In this document: positions 18,857 through 26,919 of the stretch, one piece after another
How positions within the stretch are numbered: position 1 is the first letter of the stretch
Layout: every line of letters starts with the position of its first letter
Source of the DNA: Gimesia algae
GTDB lineage: Bacteria; Planctomycetota; Planctomycetia; Planctomycetales; Planctomycetaceae
Reading direction: 5' to 3'
Assembly: GCF_007746795.1 (NCBI RefSeq)
Contig: NZ_CP036343.1
Span: 7,859,310-7,923,309 of the forward strand
DNA: 64,000 nt
The notes under the pieces: model-generated
Databases searched by the model: none
Seen by the model: only the letters and a program-made list of their open reading frames with translations
What the model was told of the DNA's origin: nothing
Translations under genes and position numbers: made by a program

Positions 18857-19612
18857 ATGGACAAAAATTTCTGGTATCTGAAGAACTGCGATCTCTTTGA
18901 ACGCTTGAGTCAGGATCAGATTGCGCATGTCGAACGTAATTCCTCGGTTCGGAATTTCGCACGTGGAAATATGGTTTACCTCCCTACAGAAAGCAGTGAT
19001 TCGGTTTACCTGCTCCTGTCCGGAAGAATCAAACTCTATCATCTGACCGGCGAAGGAAAACAAGCCCTGCTGGCATTAATCGAACCGGGTGAACTCTTCG
19101 GGGAACTGGCCATTCTGGGTGGAGGCGAACGTGAAGAATATGCGGAAGCCATGCTGAAAGCCTCGATTCTCCGCATTCCCGGCCAGATTATTCAGGATCT
19201 TATGGAACATCATGCGACCGTCTCGCTGGGCGTGACCAAGCTGATGGGCTTACGACGACAACGGATCGAGCAGCGGCTCAAATCACTGCTGTTTCGCTCT
19301 AACCGCGATCGTCTGACTCATTTACTGCTCGAACTGGCAGAAAAATATGGCCGTTTCACGAATGAAGGGATTCTGATCAACATCAAACTCTCACATCAGG
19401 AACTGGCGAGCATTATCGGCAGCACACGGGAAACCGTGACCGTTCTATTGGGTGAACTTCAGGATGAACGCAGCATTGATATCCAGAAGCGACACATTAT
19501 CTTACGGAAAGCCCGGTATCTTGCACATTCAATTGATTTTAAACTCACACCCGCCTTCCAGTCTAAACCAGATCAGTCGGGTGAATTCGTCCTGAGAGGA
19601 GCGGAAGCCTGA
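18857..19612 (+). CDS. Crp/Fnr family transcriptional regulator
   Basis: 251 residues. The N-terminal cyclic-nucleotide-binding fold includes LLSGRIKLYHLTGEGKQ and EPGELFGELAILGG. The C-terminal winged helix has SHQELASIIGSTRETVTVLLGEL as the recognition helix region. The phosphate-binding cassette is only partly cAMP-like (GELFGELAILGG without the usual R-S), and there is no N-terminal Cys cluster for an Fe-S sensor, so the ligand is unknown. ATGs occur at 18815 and 18857; the second fits the family N-terminus better and has AAGG upstream. The next gene, 158 bases downstream, is a membrane zinc-finger protein. Confidence 0.88.
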   Translation: MDKNFWYLKNCDLFERLSQDQIAHVERNSSVRNFARGNMVYLPTESSDSVYLLLSGRIKLYHLTGEGKQALLALIEPGELFGELAILGGGEREEYAEAMLKASILRIPGQIIQDLMEHHATVSLGVTKLMGLRRQRIEQRLKSLLFRSNRDRLTHLLLELAEKYGRFTNEGILINIKLSHQELASIIGSTRETVTVLLGELQDERSIDIQKRHIILRKARYLAHSIDFKLTPAFQSKPDQSGEFVLRGAEA

Positions 19613-19770
19613 GATAAATCCCGCCATTCCCCCCACAGTGAGCTGAAATGTAGGGAAACTGTATGCTATCTCACAGATCACACAAGCACTGACTACGATA
19701 ATAAGAGTGAGGGGAAAAGTCCCAAAAGAAAGAAGGCAGAATTCCTGCTGATGTAGCAGGAGGTTTTAAC

Positions 19771-20244
19771 ATGAACAAAAACAACCCAACACAATCCTCA
19801 GCTCATACCGATACAGAATGGCGAGACTGCGCACCTGGTGACTTGTGTCAGTTTGTGTCAGTGATGAAGAAACGTAAACAGATCAGTCACCTGATCACCG
19901 GTGCCGAGATCCTGACGGTCTGTCTGGTCGTAGGGCTGATCGGCTTTGTCGGCATGAACCAGATGTCGGGCTCTGCCGGTACTTCTGGCGATCAGATTGC
20001 CGGGAAAAAAATGCCCGGAGGTATTAACTGCCAGCAGGCACTCGACTATGCGAATGACTTTATCGCACATCGGCTCGATACACATACCCAGCAGCAGATG
20101 CAGGTCCATCTCGCCCATTGTCCCAAGTGCCAGAAAAAGGTTGATGAAATCGAAGCAAATATGCACAATAAGCCGGCCCAGCTGAAAGCCGCCAGGCAGA
20201 AACAGGCTGACTGGGAAGCGTATGTGCTGGCTTTGAATCACTGA
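19771..20244 (+). CDS. Single-pass membrane protein with C-terminal zf-HC2-like zinc finger
   Basis: 157 residues. A hydrophilic N-terminus with Cys20 and Cys26 and a basic KKRK patch (33-36) is followed by one membrane segment (about 43-62) and then a zf-HC2-type motif: C87, then H113-x3-C117-x2-C120. zf-HC2 domains are typical of anti-sigma factors, where the finger is N-terminal and cytoplasmic. Here it follows the membrane segment, and the positive patch predicts it lies outside the cytoplasm. No sigma factor is adjacent; neighbours are a Crp/Fnr regulator and scpB. The start is preceded by AGGAGG at normal spacing. Confidence 0.7.
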   Translation: MNKNNPTQSSAHTDTEWRDCAPGDLCQFVSVMKKRKQISHLITGAEILTVCLVVGLIGFVGMNQMSGSAGTSGDQIAGKKMPGGINCQQALDYANDFIAHRLDTHTQQQMQVHLAHCPKCQKKVDEIEANMHNKPAQLKAARQKQADWEAYVLALNH

Positions 20245-20320
20245 ACCTCTGCGAAGACTCACTGATCGCCCGGTTGGCACTCTGAACTTTGATGTCTGAT
20301 TCCCTGAAAGGATTGAGGGA

Positions 20321-21076
20321 ATGTCTGTGGAAGAAGAACAACCAGCCAACGACGACTCCAGCTCCAATGAAGACGACTTTCTGGCCGCCTTCGCTGCGAG
20401 CAGTCAGGTCGATGAAGATCTCGACGCCGATTATGAACGGACGCTGGAAGCCATCGAAGCCGTTGAACGGGATCTGGAACTGCCCGACGAACCTGCCGTC
20501 GAAGAAGCTGTTGAGCAACCGAAAAGCAGCAGCACCTCCGTGAAACGGGAAGCCCGCATTCCCCCGCGTCAAATTATCGAAGCGGCCCTGTTTGTCGGGG
20601 GTAACCCGCTGACGACCAAGAAGCTCTGCTCGCTGCTCAACGATGAATACTCCTCGTCCTACGTCGACGATTTGCTCGATGATATTAATCGCCAGTATAA
20701 CGAAGAAGCACGCCCGTACGAGATCCGCATGGAAGAAGGGGGCTACCGCCTGATTCTCCGGCACGATTTCGAACGCATTCGCAACCGCGTGTATGGCTTC
20801 GGCCCCAAAGAAGTCAAACTCTCGCAGGATGCCCTCGAGGTCCTGGCGCTGGTCGCCTATCAGCAGCCGATCACTAAAGATCAGATCATCGAAGCCGGCA
20901 AAGACAAAGCCAACGGCATCCTCCGCCAGTTGCTCCGCCGCGAACTGATTGCCATCGAACGCACAGATGAGAAAAAAGCGGAAGTCAAATACATCACCAC
21001 CGCCCGCTTCCTGCAGGTCTTCGGCTTAGGCAACATCGAAGAACTGCCCTACAGCGAATCGTTGAGTCATAAGTAA
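20321..21076 (+). CDS. scpB: Segregation and condensation protein B (ScpB)
   Basis: The kleisin-interacting subunit of the SMC-ScpAB condensin. 251 residues: an acidic, probably disordered N-terminus (1-70), then two winged-helix domains starting at IIEAALFVGGNPLT and continuing through LSQDALEVLALVAYQQPITKDQI and LLRRELIAIERTDEK. ITTARFLQVFGL is the conserved C-terminal block. ScpA is not adjacent, which is unusual because scpA and scpB are often neighbours. The long acidic extension is typical of planctomycete ScpB. Confidence 0.9.
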   Translation: MSVEEEQPANDDSSSNEDDFLAAFAASSQVDEDLDADYERTLEAIEAVERDLELPDEPAVEEAVEQPKSSSTSVKREARIPPRQIIEAALFVGGNPLTTKKLCSLLNDEYSSSYVDDLLDDINRQYNEEARPYEIRMEEGGYRLILRHDFERIRNRVYGFGPKEVKLSQDALEVLALVAYQQPITKDQIIEAGKDKANGILRQLLRRELIAIERTDEKKAEVKYITTARFLQVFGLGNIEELPYSESLSHK

Positions 21077-21080
21077 ATCA

Positions 21081-21575
21081 TCAGACTCGATACTGACCCA
21101 TGATCACAATATCCTGATAGGCGCCATCGATGTATCTCGCGAACCGCTTCACACCTTCCACCTGATAACCGTGTTTGCGATACAGGTTCAGCGCGACTTC
21201 GTTATCTGCAAACACTTCCAGCTCCAGCCGCTTCAACCCCTGTTCCCAGGCATGCGCCATCGCGCGTTCCAGTAAACGGTTGCCGATTCCCTGGCCGCGG
21301 TGTTCAGCCAGGACACCCATGCCCAGCCGCGCAACGTGACTGACGGATTCGCGCACGTGGGGAATGAGATCGGCCCAGCCCACGATCTGCTCCTCAATCA
21401 CTGCCACATATTGCGCATGATTCTGTTCGATGTTGTGTCTGACGTACGCCTCCATGTTCTCCAGTGAAGGGGGTTCCACGGTCAGCAGGTATTTCCTCTC
21501 AGCCGCCACGCGAGTTAATGCTTCACGGAATCCGGCAATGTCTTCCAGTTCGATTTGTCTGACTCTGAAGCCCAT
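21081..21575 (-). CDS. GNAT family N-acetyltransferase
   Basis: 164 residues. The acetyl-CoA-binding motif A is seen as VARLGMGVLAEHRGQGIGNRL (R/Q-x2-G-x-G/A at RGQGIG), followed by LELEVFADNEVALNLYRKHGY. It most resembles RimI-like or phosphinothricin-type acetyltransferases; the substrate is unknown. A start at 21575 (MGFRVRQIEL) fits the family; a longer frame to 21638 adds 21 unrelated residues. It is convergent with scpB, four bases apart, and last in a run of ten minus-strand genes. Confidence 0.85.
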   Translation of the reverse strand: MGFRVRQIELEDIAGFREALTRVAAERKYLLTVEPPSLENMEAYVRHNIEQNHAQYVAVIEEQIVGWADLIPHVRESVSHVARLGMGVLAEHRGQGIGNRLLERAMAHAWEQGLKRLELEVFADNEVALNLYRKHGYQVEGVKRFARYIDGAYQDIVIMGQYRV

Positions 21576-21712
21576 GATTCGGGACTCGTCAAATGTAGTA
21601 ACACGATTGAAGCACGGTCTGGTCTGATACAATCCCATGTAATGAGGGTTACAAACACGTAATTCAATGACACGCTCCCGAGGGAACTTGTTCGGTTCAA
21701 CCTGTCAGAAGC

Positions 21713-22534
21713 TCAGGCAGATTTACTGCCTCGACTCTTAAACACGGAGATCAGCAAAAACACGACGCCGGCGATAATCCACTTCACTATACCCCGATAT
21801 TTGCGAATTCCGCCTCCTTCGACGGAACCTGCCGGGGGCTTAGGGTTACTGGCCATCACCGATTCAGACCAGTCTCTGCCAGCGCTTTGGGTCCAGCTGA
21901 GTTCATCCTGAGGCGCATAGCAGTAGAGAAACAGTACTTTGCCGTCTGTATCCAGAAAGGTCGTCGTACAGCAGACCACATCATCCAAGTTCTCCCCCGC
22001 CGCGGAGACATTGTAGGTCACGAACATGGAGAACGCCATCGCATTCGGAACATCGTAATGCGGGTCGAGAGGCACCACCTGCGAGACCTTCATCGCAAAA
22101 TCCATATCGAACTCTTTACTGATTCCCTGATTCAAATTATCAAACAGATCAGGTAACTGCTTCTTCAACGTCTGTGTGATTTTCTTGTTTTCCTCGATCG
22201 CTGCTGCTTTCAGTTTTACGAAATCTCCGGTACCCAGCTCCGCGGTTTTCAATTTTTTATTCACCTTCAGCATGAAGGTCCTGTCGAGGGGCGGCATCTG
22301 TCCCGCTTTCGCTGCGGCGACATCCGATTCAGGAATATAATAGGCCAGCAGATCGTTGGCAGGATCAGCCAGATTGCGCGCCAGTCGATAAACGTCGCCC
22401 ATGTCAGGAGTCACCCGCGCATAACCTGCCGGAGCCGGGACTTCAATTTTTTTATCACCGATTGTGAAACTGTCTGCAGAAACGGTGGAATGAAAACAAC
22501 ACAGCAGCATGATACCTGTCAGCAGAAATTTCAT
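21713..22534 (-). CDS. Exported protein of unknown function with C-terminal membrane anchor
   Basis: 273 residues. There is an N-terminal signal peptide (hydrophobic core to about residue 19) and a C-terminal hydrophobic segment (about 249-264) ending in a basic SRGSKSA tail, so the body is probably outside the cytoplasm and anchored by its tail. The body starts FTIGDKKIEVPAPAGYARV, a pattern seen in small uncharacterised periplasmic proteins. No catalytic motif is recognised. It lies in the minus-strand accessory run. Confidence 0.65.
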   Translation of the reverse strand: MKFLLTGIMLLCCFHSTVSADSFTIGDKKIEVPAPAGYARVTPDMGDVYRLARNLADPANDLLAYYIPESDVAAAKAGQMPPLDRTFMLKVNKKLKTAELGTGDFVKLKAAAIEENKKITQTLKKQLPDLFDNLNQGISKEFDMDFAMKVSQVVPLDPHYDVPNAMAFSMFVTYNVSAAGENLDDVVCCTTTFLDTDGKVLFLYCYAPQDELSWTQSAGRDWSESVMASNPKPPAGSVEGGGIRKYRGIVKWIIAGVVFLLISVFKSRGSKSA

Positions 22535-22696
22535 CGGTGTCCTTTTTCTGTTCCTGAACTTTCATCGAATAGAGACATCCGAATATCATGCCATAATGTT
22601 CCTGATCCCTCCAATGAAAAATGTGTAAATTCAGTCAGACCAACAAATCGAGGGAACAGATCATTCGTGATCTGAAGGTCTGGAGACCAGTCTCAG

Positions 22697-22951
22697 TCAA
22701 TCAGAGTTCGCGTTCTCTTCCGAAGCCACGCCAGACCAGAGACGATACCCGGCCCAGACGGCAATCCCCAGCCAGGCAAGCGACCACAGTCCCAGCGAAC
22801 GGTACATCGCCATTCTGCCTTCCATCCCGCCAACATTGCGCGGCAGAAAGATTTCACCCACAATCAGGCTCGCAAAGCCAAGCAGGGCACATAGAGAGAA
22901 CACGATCAGAAAAATCCAATACTGTTTTCGGGTAATGGGAAACGCTTTCAT
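22697..22951 (-). CDS. Small two-helix membrane protein
   Basis: 84 residues with two hydrophobic helices (about 10-33 and 50-70) separated by an FLPRNVGGMEGR loop. There is no recognisable family. It lies 39 bases downstream of the preceding minus-strand gene, consistent with an operon. Confidence 0.6.
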   Translation of the reverse strand: MKAFPITRKQYWIFLIVFSLCALLGFASLIVGEIFLPRNVGGMEGRMAMYRSLGLWSLAWLGIAVWAGYRLWSGVASEENANSD

Positions 22952-22990
22952 GCTGGCACCTTAATACAATGACTCCTGTTAAACACAACA

Positions 22991-23458
22991 TCACTCCAGA
23001 CGTAATTCCACTGCCTGAAGACCGCCGCAGCTGAGTCGTTTTGTTTTTCCTTTCTCCAGAAATGTCCGGATTTCGACCGCCTCGGTTTTGGTGAGCTGGG
23101 TGCCTGCCTCTGGTGTTCCTTTCAGCTGAGCGACGTGTTCGGTCCAGCGCAGTTTGAGCAGCGCCCGGTATTTTCCATTCTCCGCCGGTTTGATTGTCCC
23201 CTTGACCCAGACGCCAAACTTCAGGTCCTGTTCCCCTTGAAATCCGGGCTCCAGGCCGCCGGAAAAAGAACGGATCTTTCCCTGGGGGTTCACTTGCAGG
23301 TCACAGTCCACCAGCTGTTTCACCTTGCCGGACTCAGTCTGCTCCAGCAGTTTGATTGTAAAGAACTGTTTTTCTTTTGATTCATCTGCAGCCGGTGTAT
23401 TTACAACGGTGAAACCGGTGATCAGCAGACACATCAGAAACGTTACTTTTTTCAACAT
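22991..23458 (-). CDS. Small exported protein of unknown function
   Basis: 155 residues with a signal peptide (MLKKVTFLMCLLITGFTVV) cleaved near Ala25-Asp26. The mature part is beta-rich (FTIKLLEQTESGKVKQLV...). Mature domains of this pattern resemble pilus-assembly or copper-tolerance accessory beta-sandwiches, but no family can be named. The start at 23458 has a strong AAGGAG seven bases upstream; a longer frame to 23482 does not. Confidence 0.65.
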   Translation of the reverse strand: MLKKVTFLMCLLITGFTVVNTPAADESKEKQFFTIKLLEQTESGKVKQLVDCDLQVNPQGKIRSFSGGLEPGFQGEQDLKFGVWVKGTIKPAENGKYRALLKLRWTEHVAQLKGTPEAGTQLTKTEAVEIRTFLEKGKTKRLSCGGLQAVELRLE

Positions 23459-23534
23459 CAGCGACTCCTTTCTGATTTTCATCGAGGCGTAAAAAGCGGT
23501 TGGAAAATTCTGGGGTTTTCCCGTTTACAAAAGC

Positions 23535-23816
23535 TCAGACACGTTCTGGCTGATTTTTTGTGTAGGTTTCTTCATTAATCCCCCGCACCTGATCGCGCCA
23601 GGGGATCCAGTGATAGGCCTTGTCTTTGGTAAAATACGAGCGGATCATCTCGGGGGTCACGCCATCATTCAGTGCGTTCGTCATTCTCCCCACACGAATC
23701 AGTTCGTAACCAATCACCAGCAGAACGATCAGGCCGCCGCCACTGAATCCGACCAGACAGCCCATGATCAGAAACGGCCAGTTGATTAACGCAGGATACA
23801 GATCGATTTTTTTCAT
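23535..23816 (-). CDS. Small membrane protein of unknown function
   Basis: 93 residues with one long hydrophobic stretch, about 13-40 (WPFLIMGCLVGFSGGGLIVL, continuing), that may form a helical hairpin. A charged C-terminal half contains WIPWRDQVRGINEE. No family is recognised. It lies 63 bases from the Nudix gene on the same strand. Confidence 0.6.
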   Translation of the reverse strand: MKKIDLYPALINWPFLIMGCLVGFSGGGLIVLLVIGYELIRVGRMTNALNDGVTPEMIRSYFTKDKAYHWIPWRDQVRGINEETYTKNQPERV

Positions 23817-23879
23817 TCTGCTTCACTCAAATTAAAAGTGCTTTTTCGAAGGGAGCGACCGAGAGCTGCTTCGATCCCC

Positions 23880-24320
23880 TCAATCATCCTGTAACAGAAT
23901 CTGACACAAATCATCGTAAATCGTCGGCGGTACCAGTCCCTTCCGTATCGAAGACAACTCTTCACCCGCAAACCAGGTTATCTTAAAGGTCGCGCCATCC
24001 GACTCAATCCCTTCGGCCGGCAAGGCAGCTTTCACAGAATCAGAGATGCGGCACTGATAATGATACATGATTTCATGTTCGGGAACCCCATTAAACTCGA
24101 AAATCGACTCATGAAAATTGAGGAACTCAAGCGTCTGATCTTTCAGCCCCAGCTCTTCAAACAGCTCCCGCGCAGCGGCATTCTGCAGCCTTTCCCTGAA
24201 TTCAACGCCTCCGCCGACGGGAATATAAAACTGGAATTTCCTGATGGGATCAAACCCCTCAGAGAGCAGCACCTGACCCCCGTGGATCAGCGATATAATG
24301 ACCTTCGTGCGAATCTGCAT
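23880..24320 (-). CDS. Nudix hydrolase
   Basis: 146 residues. The Nudix box is complete: G-x5-E-x7-RELFEELGL (starting at GGVEFRERLQ). Family members hydrolyse nucleoside diphosphates linked to another moiety, such as ADP-ribose, NADH or oxidised nucleotides; the substrate cannot be read from the sequence. It lies in the same minus-strand run as an ADP-ribosylglycohydrolase, which makes ADP-ribose or a derivative an attractive but unproven substrate. Confidence 0.88.
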   Translation of the reverse strand: MQIRTKVIISLIHGGQVLLSEGFDPIRKFQFYIPVGGGVEFRERLQNAAARELFEELGLKDQTLEFLNFHESIFEFNGVPEHEIMYHYQCRISDSVKAALPAEGIESDGATFKITWFAGEELSSIRKGLVPPTIYDDLCQILLQDD

Positions 24321-24362
24321 GACAAATCGGTTCTTTCAATGGGTCAAGGTCCCTGTTTCTTG

Positions 24363-24806
24363 TCAGGAAAAAACGATCAGCCTTCCGTGATCTCCATGAA
24401 CGGAAATGGGATGTTGGCTGGACGTAGTATTTGGCGCGGGACACCGAAAGTGCCACGCTTCATAACCGGTTGTCGATTTTATTTCCAGACGCTCCCCGGT
24501 TGCAAACTCTATACTCAGACAACCATCTTGGCGGGCAACTGCGGCTGTCAGCCGACAACCGAGCAGGTAATTCAGGCGTTCCAGATCCGCGCGCCAGAAA
24601 CCGGTTCCTGGCTTTGTACCTGGCAGCGTGCGTGAACCATCTGCATCGGTGATTTGCAGTTCGTCCTCCAACTGGATCAGTGATCGTACGGATTCTTCGT
24701 CTTCAAAGACCAGGCCCGTGAGTCCGGTTTCCTGAAAAGCGATCAGTGTAGCACCCGCGATAGGCAGCAGTAGATCGCGTCCGCTATAGCTGAGCTTTTT
24801 TTTCAT
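24363..24806 (-). CDS. DUF6188-like small protein
   Basis: 147 residues, soluble. The C-terminal pattern of a strand, GERLEIKSTTGYEAWHF, then a short strand and GDHGRLIVF resembles the uncharacterised DUF6188 family, in which a 'yEaW' block recurs. Such proteins are often found among immunity or orphan small genes, but no function is established. It lies 42 bases upstream of the Nudix gene. Confidence 0.5.
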   Translation of the reverse strand: MKKKLSYSGRDLLLPIAGATLIAFQETGLTGLVFEDEESVRSLIQLEDELQITDADGSRTLPGTKPGTGFWRADLERLNYLLGCRLTAAVARQDGCLSIEFATGERLEIKSTTGYEAWHFRCPAPNTTSSQHPISVHGDHGRLIVFS

Positions 24807-24871
24807 TTTCCCACCTGATACGCTTCCCCGCTTTCAGGGAACTTTGGTTCATAAGGTATTTTGGCTTTATG

Positions 24872-25261
24872 CTATGCTGTCATCGAACGAAAAGCCACTT
24901 CGCCCCACTGCGTTTGAACCGTCTCCGATGCTTCTTTCGGGATTTTACGCCATTCATTCGCCAGGAAACGGATCTGATCTGGTTCCAGCCAGACTGCAAG
25001 CAGACCTTTTTCCTGTTCCAGCTCCGCGCTTGTGCCCTTGCCGTCATCCCGCAGCCGATCACGGGCTGCTGCCAGCAGTGTTTCATAGTTTTGCAGGAAC
25101 GGCTCAGTCAGGGCCTGTTCCAGAACTGCCTGAAGATTCCACAACGCACGCATCTCTGCCTGATCCTCAATTCCTAATATCGAATCTTCCGAGAATCTTG
25201 AAAGCAATTCGAACAGTACCAGTGCCTCATCTTCAGTGAGATTCAGTTGCATCGTTTTCAT
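24872..25261 (-). CDS. Small cytoplasmic protein of unknown function
   Basis: 129 residues, largely helical. LTEDEALVLFELLSRF near the N-terminus is a pattern seen in several uncharacterised small bacterial proteins. The C-terminal half has AVWLEPDQIRFLANEW. The start lies inside the end of the ADP-ribosylglycohydrolase gene (29-base overlap), suggesting translational coupling. No function assigned. Confidence 0.55.
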   Translation of the reverse strand: MKTMQLNLTEDEALVLFELLSRFSEDSILGIEDQAEMRALWNLQAVLEQALTEPFLQNYETLLAAARDRLRDDGKGTSAELEQEKGLLAVWLEPDQIRFLANEWRKIPKEASETVQTQWGEVAFRSMTA

Positions 25262-26054
25262 TTCTATCTGACTTCAGGGGACTGTCGGTAATAAAACGGT
25301 CATGAAACGTTTGCAACATATTCCGAATCCGGTCATCCAACAGGGGTAAGACCTGTTGTGATATTTCTTCAGGCACGCCCCCATAAAAGGGTTCGGCGAT
25401 CGCACCGGCGATACAAGCCATCGTGTCGGCATCGCCGCCCAGTGAAATTGCATTGCGGATGGCAGATTCGAAATCGGTTGACTCCAGAAAGGCGATGATC
25501 GATTCCGGCACAGAACCCTGACAGGAAACATCAAACACATAATGCGGGCGAATCTCTTCCAGTGTTCGCTGCAGATCGTAATGGAATTTATCCTCGACAT
25601 AATCCCGAATCTCTGCTTTAGTTTTTCCTGTGCGTGCCAGAAAAACGCAGGCTGCCGTTGCCTGGGCGCCGTAAATCCCCTGTTGATGGTTGTGGGTTAC
25701 CTCAGCTGACTGTTTTGCCAGATACAAACAGCTTTCTATCGTTTCAGCAGCATACGCAACCGGGCTGACACGCATGGCAGATCCATTTCCCCAACTCTGA
25801 TAGGATTCACGTCGGCGCAACTGTGCCCAGGAAAGAAATGTATGCCCGTAACCGGCGTCCGGATAGTGTCGCACATAGCGATGAAATGTTTTGACGAGAT
25901 CCGTATCGTTCAATAACCAGTCCGCGACCGCCGTGGTCAGTACGGTATCATCAGTAAATACAGACTCCTCCCGGAAGAGATAAAATTGCGTCGACTTGGT
26001 CGGGAAGTGCTCGTAATACGATCCGATCACATCTCCTGCGATTGCACCCCACAT
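25233..26054 (-). CDS. ADP-ribosylglycohydrolase family protein
   Basis: Hydrolyses ADP-ribose from proteins or other acceptors (DraG/ARH3 fold). 273 residues. The two magnesium sites are seen in FTDDTVLT (residues 33-40) and the late GGDADTMACIAGAIAEPFYG block; GNGSAMRVSP also matches the family. Its start is separated by 94 bases from the SMI1/KNR4 gene and its end overlaps the 129-residue unknown. Targets are not indicated; no ADP-ribosyltransferase is in the window. Confidence 0.88.
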   Translation of the reverse strand: MWGAIAGDVIGSYYEHFPTKSTQFYLFREESVFTDDTVLTTAVADWLLNDTDLVKTFHRYVRHYPDAGYGHTFLSWAQLRRRESYQSWGNGSAMRVSPVAYAAETIESCLYLAKQSAEVTHNHQQGIYGAQATAACVFLARTGKTKAEIRDYVEDKFHYDLQRTLEEIRPHYVFDVSCQGSVPESIIAFLESTDFESAIRNAISLGGDADTMACIAGAIAEPFYGGVPEEISQQVLPLLDDRIRNMLQTFHDRFITDSPLKSDRNENDATESH

Positions 26055-26148
26055 TAATTATAACTCACTGATTCTGGTCGATAAAAAATGGTTTTACCTT
26101 GAAAGTGGAGCATGAAATTCCTCATTAGAAATAAGAGTGATGCAGCAT

Positions 26149-26586
26149 TCATAACAACAGCTCTCCAGTGAGCCAGCGTTCCAGATACGCCGACAGCGAC
26201 GGGGCACAGCAGGTTCGACTGTCTTCTTCGTGGTTCCAGACAAACACATCGAGTCTGCGGATTTCTCCTGCCTGGATCGGATAGGCGAACTGATCCCCAT
26301 TGCCGGCATCCGCAAAGAAGAGCAGATGATCGAAAGGCATATACAATTCCGGAAAATCCGGGTACTCGCGAAACTCTTTATTTTCCCGGACAATACGCTC
26401 CAGCGGCCAGATCAGCCCCAGCCCGTATTCGCCTTCGACCCCATTGGATTCCTGCAACAGACTCGCCAGGTCCTCTGGTAGAACGACTCCCAGTTCGGCT
26501 TCCGCCTGCTTAATTTCATGCGGCTTTGCACCGGGAAAGAATTCGGCTTCGCTGCAAAACTTCAGAATCTGATCTTTCCAGGACAT
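26149..26586 (-). CDS. SMI1/KNR4 (SUKH superfamily) protein
   Basis: 145 residues. The SUKH pattern is seen: EIKQAEAELGVVLPEDLASLLQESNG, then IWPLERIVREN and the acidic FADAGNGDQFAYPI block. Many bacterial members are immunity proteins against contact-dependent or polymorphic toxins. It leads the ten-gene minus-strand run 21.0-26.6 kb. No toxin gene is present, so it is either an orphan immunity gene or a housekeeping regulator. Confidence 0.82.
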   Translation of the reverse strand: MSWKDQILKFCSEAEFFPGAKPHEIKQAEAELGVVLPEDLASLLQESNGVEGEYGLGLIWPLERIVRENKEFREYPDFPELYMPFDHLLFFADAGNGDQFAYPIQAGEIRRLDVFVWNHEEDSRTCCAPSLSAYLERWLTGELLL

Positions 26587-26919
26587 GATTGTGTTTCCAA
26601 AAATAACGATATGAAATCAGCTGATCATCATTTCAGAATACCAACTCTGAAAATGGGGCTCAAGAAATTTCTCAATACAACCAATCTCATGGGTGACACC
26701 GAATGAAATTCGGTGTTGTCGGAGACAACAGGCGGTTGTAGTGTGAACATTGTCTGTTGATCAGTTTAGCCTTACTCTGTCTGGAGTGGGTAGGAAACAC
26801 GGCTCTGTTTTGAGCGCGTGAGCTGTAACCTCCTGCTCGCTGCGCTCGGCCCGAATTTTATTCGGGCCCACCCAAGGTTATTGGAAACCTGTTCCCGTGA
26901 TAACGCTTGTGAGTTTGAG
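26587..26919. other. Intergenic region with a GC-rich hairpin
   Basis: No supported gene. It holds a perfect 9-bp hairpin at 26848-26868 inside a stretch that looks like a dispersed intergenic element (listed separately). Confidence 0.4.
26848..26868. repeat. GC-rich hairpin in a possible dispersed intergenic element
   Basis: The arms GGCCCGAAT and ATTCGGGCC are separated by TTT. The flanks (CTCGCTGCGCTC before, CACCCAAGG after) have a repetitive look. It lies 52 bases beyond the aroE stop. A terminator role is unlikely because no T-run follows. Only one copy is seen in this window. Confidence 0.35.
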
